The position numbers and the translations under genes were made by a program. Below, in pieces: positions 16,719 to 23,031 of a stretch of 35,478 bases of DNA; the stretch's first letter is position 1, and every line of letters starts with the position of its first letter. The notes below the pieces were generated by a model that did not search any database, was not told where the DNA came from, and was given only the letters and a program-made list of their open reading frames with translations. Source of the stretch: Candidatus Thermoplasmatota archaeon (GTDB lineage Archaea > Thermoplasmatota > E2 > DHVEG-1); NCBI GenBank assembly GCA_038884455.1, contig JAWABU010000017.1, forward strand, positions 1-35,478, read 5' to 3'.

Positions 16719-16728
16719 GCTTATAAAG
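16719..16728 (-). promoter_or_regulatory. TATA box of the small gene-dtdA operon
   Basis: On the minus strand TTTATAAG is centred about 28 nt before the ATG at 16695, predicting a leaderless mRNA. Confidence 0.55.
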
Positions 16729-16815
16729 TCTTGTTGTACAACAATTACCATATTTATATAAAAATTAAAAAATTTTTATATTGCTTTGTAACTCTCTCGA
16801 AAGCGTATAGTGTAC

Positions 16816-17043
16816 CTAGAGATGCTTGTATTCCTCTTTTGCTGATTCGTCAAATACACTGTCGTCATTCAACGTTCGATCATATTCTTTATGGGTAAAA
16901 TAGCTTAGATAACTAGCTGCAATTCTATGGAGATAATATCCAAGTATTTCAATTTCCCGAGGTGAGTATCCTTCTTCAAATAATGCGCAGTTCACACTAT
17001 GTGCTTTTTTCCGTATTTCTTCTAAGGTATGCTCAGGTGCCAT
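16816..17043 (-). CDS. Small hypothetical helical protein
   Basis: 75 residues, predicted mostly helical and acidic: TLEEIRKKAHSVNCALFEEG, then YSPREIEILGYYLHRIAASY, then an acidic end with DDSVFDESAKEEYKHL. No membrane segment, signal or metal motif. A TATA-like TTTTAAAT at about 17075-17082 would start transcription 9 nt before the ATG, supporting it as a genuine gene. It lies between the dtdA operon and the tRNA-Met gene. The family is not recognised; the function is unknown. Confidence 0.65.
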   Translation of the reverse strand: MAPEHTLEEIRKKAHSVNCALFEEGYSPREIEILGYYLHRIAASYLSYFTHKEYDRTLNDDSVFDESAKEEYKHL

Positions 17044-17114
17044 ACTCCCATCACAAACAGGATATAAACTGCTGATTTAAAAGATTATGGTTTATAAAAA
17101 ATGTCAGGGAAAAA

Positions 17115-17237
17115 TGTCGGGGGCGGGAGTTGAACCCGCGACCTCCAGATGTCTTAGCGCACTCAAAATTGTTTGTTCGAACCTTTTGAGCTTGTGCTTA
17201 TGAGTCAGGCGCTCTGACCAGGCTGAGCCACCCCGAC
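17115..17237 (-). tRNA. tRNA-Met (CAU), elongator, with 48-nt intron at 37/38
   Basis: The acceptor stem GTCGGGG/CCCCGAC, D-arm GCTC...GAGC, anticodon loop CTCATAA after splicing and T-arm GCGGG-TTCAACT-CCCGC fold into a standard cloverleaf with discriminator A. Exon 1 is 17237-17199 and exon 2 is 17150-17115. The GGCTCAGCCTGGT D-arm and G1-C72 pair fit the archaeal elongator Met rather than the initiator; tRNA-Ile2 with a modified CAU cannot be fully excluded. The anticodon stem has one U-U opposition in the middle (29-41). CCA is not encoded. A TATA-like element at 17264-17276 lies at the right distance upstream. Confidence 0.88.
17151..17198 (-). other. tRNA-Met intron (48 nt)
   Basis: The insertion lies one base 3' of the anticodon (position 37/38), the canonical archaeal site. 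It folds on itself through CTCAAAA/TTTTGAG, helped by a GCA/TGC pairing outside, which would present a bulge-helix-bulge for the archaeal splicing endonuclease. Exact boundaries are inferred from the mature cloverleaf. Confidence 0.75.
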
Positions 17238-17297
17238 AGTATTTGGGAAGCTGAATCAAAACAGGTTTATAATAACTTTTGTAACGTATATCTTTTT

Positions 17298-17666
17298 TTA
17301 GGTCATTGCTAGTTTTTTGCGTCCTCGGAGAAATATCACAGGAATCTTACATGCGGTAAGTCGTTTTCGAAGTTCAGTATCATTGGTCAGAACCACGCTA
17401 TTTTCTGTATGTTGAGCTATTTTTAATACTGCTTCATCAGCAGCCATCGTGTCAACAATGATTTTCTCGTATTTTTCAATAAGTTTCAATGCTGCACATA
17501 CTCTTTGTTTTTGCATTCCTTCTTTGCATTCTCTGAGGTTTTCAAGCTCATAGAGTACTGCTGCAGGCACAACGATGCTATATGCACCAAGCAATCGATC
17601 GAGTTCTTTTTCCCAGGCTAGCGAAAACTCAAAAAACATCAGTATTGCACTGCTGTCAAGAATCAC
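17298..17666 (-). CDS. PIN-domain protein, Fcf1/Utp24-like (COG1412 type)
   Basis: 122 residues from the GTG that overlaps the aIF2 gamma stop codon as GTGA; an ATG at 17708 would add 14 residues wholly inside the aIF2 gamma gene and is less likely. PIN-domain acidic residues: Asp in [10 protein letters not shown], Glu in [11 protein letters not shown], Asp in MAADEAV and Asp in [11 protein letters not shown], an intact nuclease-type set. The C-terminal [14 protein letters not shown] resembles archaeal Fcf1-like proteins, thought to act in rRNA processing. Its position directly after aIF2 gamma is conserved in many euryarchaea. RNA cleavage activity is inferred from the family. Confidence 0.87.
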   Translation of the reverse strand: MILDSSAILMFFEFSLAWEKELDRLLGAYSIVVPAAVLYELENLRECKEGMQKQRVCAALKLIEKYEKIIVDTMAADEAVLKIAQHTENSVVLTNDTELRKRLTACKIPVIFLRGRKKLAMT

Positions 17667-18907
17667 GATTTTGCGTATGTTATCTCCCCGTATCCAATAA
17701 GATGCCATTTTCCATCAATGCGTCTGCTGATGGCAATTCGTTGGTTTTGCTGTGCGCAGACTGCTAATTTGAGTTTGACTCGTATTTTTGTTTCTCGAAG
17801 TTCTTGGATGATACCGACGGTTGTTGCAGTTCCGACCGTAAGCATGAGCGGCTCGTTTGTTTTTAATGGTTCGACATTTTTTTCATCGATGGTTCCGACA
17901 ACGCGTTTTAATAGATGGATCGTAATATCAAATGTATCGACTACTGGTGGGAGTTGTCCTATTTTTCCAACGATTTTTCCGGCAAATGAATCTGATTTAA
18001 CCTGCGCCGGGTCAAGTTCAGTTCCAATAGCAAGAAGTCCTCCAGGATTTGCTGTATCAACGATTTTTCCTCCAGTCATAAGTGATACTACTTTTGTCGT
18101 AATGGGTTCAATAATCGCACGTCCTTCAGATTCTGTTCGTCGTCCTGGAGCTATTTGGATTTCATCACCTTTGTGCAAGACGCCTTGCATGAGTGATCCT
18201 CCAATGACACCTCCTTTGAGTTCCTGTGGTCGTGTTCCAGGTTTATTAATATCAAAACTTCGAGCAATATACATCAGTGGTGGTTTTGTGCTGTCTCTTT
18301 CAGGTGTTGGGATTTTTTCTTCAAGTAATTTTAATAAGACATCAATATTGATATCATGATGTGCACTTACCGGTACTATCGGTGCATCTTCTGCGATGGT
18401 TCCTTTGATAAATTTTTTGATTTGTTCGTAATGTTTCAGCGCAGTTTCATTTGAGACTAAATCAATTTTATTTTGGACGATAACAATTTTTTTGATTCCT
18501 GCGATTTCAAGTGCGGTGAGATGTTCTCGGGTTTGTGGTTGGGGGCAGTCCTCATTTGCAGCGATAACAAGAATTGCTCCATCCATGATTGCAGCACCAG
18601 AAAGCATCGTTGCCATGAGAGTTTCATGACCAGGTGCATCGACAAATGAGACAACTCTGAGCAGCTCGCATGGTGATTTGCAATGGTCACAGGTTTTTTT
18701 TACGGTGTAACATTGTGGTTCTTCACAGGTTGGACATTTATAAAATGCAGCATCTGCATATCCCAGTCGAATTGAGATTCCTCGTTTGATTTCTTCAGAA
18801 TGTTCATCAGTCCATTTTCCGGTAAGTCGCTGGGTGAGTGTGGTTTTTCCATGATCTACATGACCGATCATGCCGATATTGATTTCTGGTGCTTTCGGAA
18901 AACTCAT
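17663..18907 (-). CDS. eif2g: Translation initiation factor aIF2 subunit gamma
   Basis: 414 residues, the family's normal length. The GTPase core of the heterotrimer that delivers initiator Met-tRNA to the small ribosomal subunit. G1 GHVDHGKTT (16-24), a switch region with [11 protein letters not shown], zinc knuckle CPTC...CDHC (about 58-79), G3 DAPGHE, G4 NKID and G5 VSAHH. Two beta-barrel domains follow (FDINKPGT onward), ending in the [12 protein letters not shown] strand. The start codon overlaps the end of the eS6 gene by 4 nt (ATGA), so it is co-transcribed and coupled with eS6, and the PIN gene follows with a similar overlap. Confidence 0.97.
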   Translation of the reverse strand: MSFPKAPEINIGMIGHVDHGKTTLTQRLTGKWTDEHSEEIKRGISIRLGYADAAFYKCPTCEEPQCYTVKKTCDHCKSPCELLRVVSFVDAPGHETLMATMLSGAAIMDGAILVIAANEDCPQPQTREHLTALEIAGIKKIVIVQNKIDLVSNETALKHYEQIKKFIKGTIAEDAPIVPVSAHHDINIDVLLKLLEEKIPTPERDSTKPPLMYIARSFDINKPGTRPQELKGGVIGGSLMQGVLHKGDEIQIAPGRRTESEGRAIIEPITTKVVSLMTGGKIVDTANPGGLLAIGTELDPAQVKSDSFAGKIVGKIGQLPPVVDTFDITIHLLKRVVGTIDEKNVEPLKTNEPLMLTVGTATTVGIIQELRETKIRVKLKLAVCAQQNQRIAISRRIDGKWHLIGYGEITYAKS

Positions 18908-19323
18908 TTAGCCTCCTCTTTTTTTGTCCCTTCGTCTTTGTTTTCTCCTTTAATCAATTCTTCGATTGGTTTTGCACTGGCTTTAATTACTTTCATATTG
19001 ATTTGAACAACATCTTGGTTAATGGTGTTTCCACGGACTGATTTTTTTTGTCGTTTTCCTCGTTCTTTTGGTTTGTATCCTGTGCTTCTACTGAGAAGTA
19101 TGCGTCGTCTGATGGTTCCTGGTAGATCAGCTCGCATGGGGAACCCGGTTTTGTCGGTGCCACCAGTTATTTGGAGTTTATATCCTGGCAAGGATACAAA
19201 GATACCATCGACTTCATCATTGATTTTTTTTCCAAGTAATGAATTTGCATGGTGACCACTAACCGGAATGGTGTATGATTTTCCATGTTCTGGATCATTT
19301 ACAACAACTTTAAATTCAACCAT
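18904..19323 (-). CDS. rps6e: Small-subunit ribosomal protein eS6
   Basis: 139 residues. The N-terminal [21 protein letters not shown] and the core [20 protein letters not shown], then [19 protein letters not shown] and [18 protein letters not shown], are characteristic of archaeal eS6. The C-terminus is Lys/Glu rich. A GGAGA Shine-Dalgarno element lies about 8 nt before the ATG. It is the first gene of an eS6-aIF2 gamma-PIN operon. A TATA-like TTTATAAAAC on this strand at about 19405-19415 is the probable promoter and leaves a leader of some 60 nt. Confidence 0.96.
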   Translation of the reverse strand: MVEFKVVVNDPEHGKSYTIPVSGHHANSLLGKKINDEVDGIFVSLPGYKLQITGGTDKTGFPMRADLPGTIRRRILLSRSTGYKPKERGKRQKKSVRGNTINQDVVQINMKVIKASAKPIEELIKGENKDEGTKKEEAK

Positions 19324-19590
19324 GATTCTTTCTCCTTATTTTGATACACGTTAGTATTTTTTATTCAGTGTTGATATCTGTATGTACAACAAGTGGAATA
19401 GCGAATGTTTTATAAACCTTCTCCCTTGAGGTATCATGAACACGCAGAGGGCAGTATCTATGGTGCCAAAATACCATTTCTTCTTTGGAAAAGATGATTC
19501 CAGGGGATTTGTATGATATTCAAAAAGCATTTAAGTGATAAGTCTATTCCAAGTCGAACTTTACCCGAGAATTAAAAGAGTGATTAGAGT
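19324..19590. promoter_or_regulatory. Divergent promoter region between eS6 and rpo7 operons
   Basis: 267 bp without a gene. It contains the eS6 ribosome-binding site and TATA-like element (minus strand) and, for rpo7, a weaker TATA-like CATTTAAGTG (about 19528-19537) with a GAGTGATTAG stretch just before the ATG. No RNA gene was recognised. Confidence 0.45.
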
Positions 19591-20223
19591 ATGTATAGTT
19601 TAGTTCGATTAGAAGACACTGTTCGAGTTCCTCCTGAACGTTTTGGGGAAGATCTCGACGAAGTAATCAAAGAAATTGTGAGAAAAACCTTCGAAGGTTC
19701 GGTTCGTCGAGACTGTGGTCTCATTGTTGTTGTTGATAACATCGATATTATCGGAGATGGCATTGTCATCCATGGTGATGGAGGGATGTTTCAAAAAATC
19801 TCATTTGAAGCATTAACCTTTAACCCGATGCTGCATGAAATTGTTGATGGTATTGTCTGCGAAATCGTGGAATTTGGAGCATTTTGTCACATTGGTCCAC
19901 TCGATGCCTTAATTCATATGAGTCAAATCATGAATGATTATGTTGATGTTGATACCGAGAGCGGACGGATAAGCGGCAAAGAGCATAAACGTGTGTTAAA
20001 ACTTGGAGACCCAATCCGTGCACGTATCGTTGCATTAAGCTTGAATGAACTCTCTGCTCGTGAAAGTAAGATCGGTTTAACCATGCGTCAACCAGCTCTT
20101 GGTGCTCACGAATGGTTGTATGAGCCTGATGATAAAAAAAAGGATACACAAAAAGACGGTAAAAAACGACGGACTGACGAAAAAAAACAAGATGAAAAAA
20201 AGCCTGAACAAAAGAAGGAATAA
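19591..20223 (+). CDS. rpo7: RNA polymerase subunit Rpo7 (RpoE1)
   Basis: 210 residues. The stalk subunit of archaeal RNA polymerase, pairing with Rpo4 to bind emerging RNA. N-terminal RNP-like half (YSLVRLEDTVRVPPERFGED through GDGIVIHGDGGMFQKISFEAL) and C-terminal S1/OB domain from about residue 82 (VDGIVCEIVEFGAFCHIGPLDALIHMSQI) with the KIGLTMRQPALG end. It is followed by an unusually long, highly charged Lys/Asp/Glu tail of about 30 residues that looks disordered. First gene of a plus-strand operon; Spt4 begins 3 nt after its stop. Confidence 0.96.
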   Translation: MYSLVRLEDTVRVPPERFGEDLDEVIKEIVRKTFEGSVRRDCGLIVVVDNIDIIGDGIVIHGDGGMFQKISFEALTFNPMLHEIVDGIVCEIVEFGAFCHIGPLDALIHMSQIMNDYVDVDTESGRISGKEHKRVLKLGDPIRARIVALSLNELSARESKIGLTMRQPALGAHEWLYEPDDKKKDTQKDGKKRRTDEKKQDEKKPEQKKE

Positions 20224-20226
20224 GCT

Positions 20227-20412
20227 ATGAAAACGATGAATGCCTGTAAAAGTTGTCATTTACTGACGGAAAAAGAACGTTGTCCAAACTGTGCAGATAC
20301 CACAGTTAATCGATGGACCGGGTATGTTATTATTCGTGATCCTGAACATTCTCAGATTGCGAAAAAGATGAATATTAGTAAACCTGGGAAATACGCGCTT
20401 AAGGTTCGGTAA
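20227..20412 (+). CDS. spt4: Transcription elongation factor Spt4 (RpoE2)
   Basis: 61 residues, the usual size. Zinc-binding cysteines CKSC (7-10) and CPNC (19-22), then the TVNRWTGYVIIRDPEHSQIAKKM core and KPGKYALKVR end match archaeal Spt4, which partners Spt5 to keep RNA polymerase processive. An internal ATG at codon 4 (MNACKSC) could also be the start. It is tightly packed between rpo7 (3-nt gap) and the dephospho-CoA kinase gene (2-nt gap). Confidence 0.95.
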   Translation: MKTMNACKSCHLLTEKERCPNCADTTVNRWTGYVIIRDPEHSQIAKKMNISKPGKYALKVR

Positions 20413-20414
20413 AA

Positions 20415-20957
20415 ATGTATTTTTTACCTGATGCTCTCCGAGACAAACTCAAAGAACCCATCGGCTGTCTTGTTGATGAACCAACCTTAATTTCACGAGT
20501 CAAAAACACGCCATATCTTGTTTCAATTGGTGATAAAGTAACCTATACCGTATTATCATACGATATTCAGCCGTGTCTTGCGATTGTCGATTTTATCCTT
20601 GAACGACAACCATATCCTGCAGCGATGAAAATGAAGATTCAAACCTTTACAAACAATCATATCAAAGTTAAAAATCCAGCAGGAATGATCACCGAAGAAC
20701 TCTGGAATGCTATTGATTCTTTTTATCTCACTATGAAAACAGGTAAACCCCTCCTGATTGAAGTTGATGGGGAAGAGGATCTTGCGTCGCTTGCAGCAAT
20801 CTACCTTGCCCCTCGAGACGTAACTATAATATATGGATTGCCGAATAAGGGGGTTCTAATAGTAACACCATCAAAGATAAATAAAAAGAAAGTAGAAGAC
20901 GTGTTAAAGATAATGCGTGATGCCTATGGAAATCGAGATTCAATCAAAAAATGTTAA
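20415..20957 (+). CDS. GTP-dependent dephospho-CoA kinase (DUF359)
   Basis: 180 residues. The archaeal DUF359 family was shown (Thermococcus) to phosphorylate dephospho-CoA with GTP, the last step of CoA synthesis. Family signatures: PIGCLVDEP, YLVSIGDKVTYTVL, LAIVDFILERQPYP, KNPAGMITEELWNAI, LIEVDGEEDLASLAAIYLAP and IIYGLPNKGVLIV. The conserved acidic residues expected for metal/GTP handling (in GDKV, DGEEDL) are present. It lies between Spt4 and eS24, a conserved archaeal order; the 3' end overlaps the eS24 gene by 32 nt. Confidence 0.94.
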   Translation: MYFLPDALRDKLKEPIGCLVDEPTLISRVKNTPYLVSIGDKVTYTVLSYDIQPCLAIVDFILERQPYPAAMKMKIQTFTNNHIKVKNPAGMITEELWNAIDSFYLTMKTGKPLLIEVDGEEDLASLAAIYLAPRDVTIIYGLPNKGVLIVTPSKINKKKVEDVLKIMRDAYGNRDSIKKC

Positions 20958-21294
20958 TCCGCTTATGAATCGAACTGAAGTGGTTTTCGTAATTTCTCAC
21001 AAAGGAGAAGCAACACCAAAACGTGACCTTATCCGAGGAGAACTGGCTGAAAAACTCAGTGTCAAAAAAGAACAAGTAGTTATTGATCACATGGATTCAG
21101 ATTTTGGCATACAGCGGACAAAAGGTTATGCTAAGATTTATCAAACCGTCGATGAGATAAAAGCTGCTGAATCAGATTATATCCTCAAGAGAAATGCACT
21201 ACCTGGTAAAAAGAAACGAAAGAAAGAAGTTAAAACAGAAGGTAGTGAAGGAAAGCCTGCTGAAAAAAAACCTGCAGCAGAAAAACCACAATAA
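20926..21294 (+). CDS. rps24e: Small-subunit ribosomal protein eS24
   Basis: 122 residues from the ATG at 20926, chosen because eS24 proteins typically open with M-E-I-E-I; a GTG (20917) and ATG (20920) slightly upstream are in frame. The signatures NPLMNRTEVVFVISHKGEAT, PKRDLIRGELAEKLSV and DFGIQRTKGYAKIY are diagnostic. A basic then Lys/Glu/Pro/Ala-rich tail extends the C-terminus, like the tail of Rpo7 in the same operon. The start lies inside the dephospho-CoA kinase gene, suggesting translational coupling. Confidence 0.95.
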   Translation: MEIEIQSKNVNPLMNRTEVVFVISHKGEATPKRDLIRGELAEKLSVKKEQVVIDHMDSDFGIQRTKGYAKIYQTVDEIKAAESDYILKRNALPGKKKRKKEVKTEGSEGKPAEKKPAAEKPQ

Positions 21295-21310
21295 GAAAAC
21301 GTGATGCGAC

Positions 21311-21466
21311 ATGATGAAACGAGAGATATACAAAGTTGAAGGCGATAAAATCGTCCGTCAGCGGAAAAACTGCCCTAAGTGTGGTGACGGTGTTTTCCTC
21401 GCTGAACATAAAGATCGAACGAGCTGTGGGAAATGTGGTTATACTGAGTTTAAAAGTAAAAAATAA
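21311..21466 (+). CDS. rps27ae: Small-subunit ribosomal protein eS27A/eS31 (zinc ribbon)
   Basis: 51 residues. [20 protein letters not shown] begins it, and the four zinc cysteines are CPKC (21-24) and CGKC (39-42), ending GYTEFKSKK. This is the archaeal ubiquitin-free form of eS27A. It starts with tandem ATGs (21311, 21314), either of which could be used. It directly follows eS24, as in most euryarchaea, and is the last gene of the rpo7 operon; the Kae1/Bud32 gene that often follows elsewhere is absent here. Confidence 0.94.
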   Translation: MMKREIYKVEGDKIVRQRKNCPKCGDGVFLAEHKDRTSCGKCGYTEFKSKK

Positions 21467-21549
21467 TACCTAGAACAACAACCCACATCGCACTTCTTTT
21501 CATTTTTTCCAGTAGCTTTTTTAGGGCCTTGTTCATTTTCGTCTGCGTT

Positions 21550-21623
21550 GGACCTGTAGTGTAGCTTGGATATCACAGAGGCCTCCGGAGCCTCTGACTC
21601 GGGTTCGAATCCCGACAGGTCCG
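21550..21623 (+). tRNA. tRNA-Arg (CCG)
   Basis: 74 nt. Acceptor GGACCTG/CAGGTCC, anticodon stem GAGGC/GCCTC around loop CTCCGGA (anticodon CCG), T-arm TCGGG-TTCGAAT-CCCGA, discriminator G. The D-stem has three clean pairs. CCA is not encoded and no intron is present. Confidence 0.93.
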
Positions 21624-21665
21624 TAGCTTTTCTTGTACAAAGTTTCAAACGTTTGGTTTGTAATG

Positions 21666-21675
21666 AATTATATAT
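21666..21675 (+). promoter_or_regulatory. TATA box of the GNAT gene
   Basis: TTATATAT (21668-21675) predicts a start near 21698, 28 nt before the chosen ATG at 21726, which has its own GGGAGAG ribosome-binding element. Confidence 0.5.
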
Positions 21676-21725
21676 ACATCTCTTTTGATTCATATTTGGG
21701 ATTTATGGTTACGGATGGGAGAGCT

Positions 21726-22766
21726 ATGGAGCAAGATGAGGTCATTATCCGAAACGGTGAAGAAAAAGATTTAGAAGATTTTTTTGAACTGTACTGGATT
21801 TCATCTCTTGAGCATATTGCGTATAATGAAACTCTTGATGCTTTAAAATCTAAAGAAAAATGTAGAGAGGTCATACTCGCTGATCAACGAAAGGCACTGA
21901 AAGATGAGAATCACTTCTTCTTAGTCGCAGAGAAAAAAGGCAAAGTTATTGGGATGATCACCAGTCATGTCGGCGAACGGGATGATGATCAGATATACGC
22001 TGTTGAAAAAATGGGTTTTATTGATCAGTTTTGTGTTCATCCAAATTATCGGCATCTTGGAATCGGACGGCGTTTATTAACAAAACTTCTCCAAGAAATG
22101 GATAACCGAGATATTCTTTTTGTCGGTGTTGGGGTTGCCTATAAAAACCCGGTTATTGAATTTTATCAAGCTCATGGTTTCTCTGCTGAGGGTTTGTGGA
22201 TGGTTCGAGGGAAAGGAGATAATAAACCAAAAAAGGACGGCAGATTTCACCGATATGATCCCTATGGACGGGGAAAAGCAACGATTCCTTTTACGGTGAA
22301 GGTAAAATCAAAGCAGATTATGGGTGAGTATATCGCGCTGCATGGTTTAGTCCCTCAAAATGAACTGCCAGAGCATCTTCGTTATCAGATACCAGTGCAT
22401 GAGATTTGGATTCGCGAAGATGTCTATGTTGATGAGAAACGTCGTGAAGAAATCCTTGAACATGAAAAATATGAATTAGCATTGATGGAGACCAGGGGAT
22501 GTACCTACAAAGAGGCGCATGCTCGTGCTGAAATTCATGAAAAAATATATCGACTTCAAGAGGAGCTTGAAAAAGCTGAGAAAAGTTTGAATGCAGAGCC
22601 GTTTGAACCGATTAAACTCGTTGATCCTACACCACAGTCAAAAATTAAAGATATCAAGGAACAAATCAAAAAGTCTGGCGAATCTTCAACCTCTACCGAT
22701 ACTACGAGCGCATCGTCGCAGGAGAAAAAAGAAGAACCAAAAAAACAGGAAGGAATCACCAAATAA
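21726..22766 (+). CDS. GNAT acetyltransferase with C-terminal HExxE-containing domain
   Basis: 346 residues from the ATG with a GGGAGAG element 6 nt upstream; ATG 21705 is an in-frame alternative. Residues 1-160 are a GNAT domain: IRNGEEKDLEDFFELYW, FLVAEKKGKVIGMITS, then acetyl-CoA motif A QFCVHPNYRHLGIGRRLL (102-118) and NPVIEFYQAHGF. Residues 185-275 form a second domain with EIWIREDVYVDEKRREEI, HEKYE (246-250) and GCTYKEAHARAE (258-269), a HExxE...AH arrangement. A coiled coil and an acidic/basic low-complexity tail rich in Ser/Thr/Lys follow. The GNAT part should N-acetylate an amine; the target is unknown. The second domain is not assigned. It is monocistronic, just downstream of tRNA-Arg. 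Confidence 0.88.
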   Translation: MEQDEVIIRNGEEKDLEDFFELYWISSLEHIAYNETLDALKSKEKCREVILADQRKALKDENHFFLVAEKKGKVIGMITSHVGERDDDQIYAVEKMGFIDQFCVHPNYRHLGIGRRLLTKLLQEMDNRDILFVGVGVAYKNPVIEFYQAHGFSAEGLWMVRGKGDNKPKKDGRFHRYDPYGRGKATIPFTVKVKSKQIMGEYIALHGLVPQNELPEHLRYQIPVHEIWIREDVYVDEKRREEILEHEKYELALMETRGCTYKEAHARAEIHEKIYRLQEELEKAEKSLNAEPFEPIKLVDPTPQSKIKDIKEQIKKSGESSTSTDTTSASSQEKKEEPKKQEGITK

Positions 22767-22809
22767 AAATTCTCTCAATATCGAGGCATGGTATTTTGTT
22801 TCGTATCTG

Positions 22810-22847
22810 TTCGAAAATCTTCCAAATATTCGAAAATCCTCCAATAA
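22810..22847 (+). repeat. Tandem 19-bp repeat, two copies
   Basis: TTCGAAAATC(T/C)TCCAA followed by ATA or TAA occurs at 22810-22828 and 22829-22847. It lies in the gap between the GNAT and CoA-transferase genes, about 185 nt before the latter's start. It could be an operator or chance. Confidence 0.5.
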
Positions 22848-23031
22848 TCTATTAATACAGAGCATTGGCATAAATATACTTGAAAATAAGACGAACGAAT
22901 CATTTTTGTTCATCTTATTTTCCCCCTATCTTGTGAGTTTTTTTTATAGAAGCTTTTTTGTAGCGTAATCTGATTCATACTTATGTGTTATATCAATCAT
23001 GATACTGATGTTGTTAGGGGATGAGTACTGT

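Noticed and set aside
17718-18359. Plus-strand frame of 213 codons rich in Ser and Pro.
   Set aside because: It is entirely antisense to aIF2 gamma and has no family features.
22999-23031. Upstream ATG as the CoA-transferase start.
   Set aside because: The ATG at 23032 has an AGGGGATGAG element at proper distance, while the upstream one has none; kept only as an alternative.
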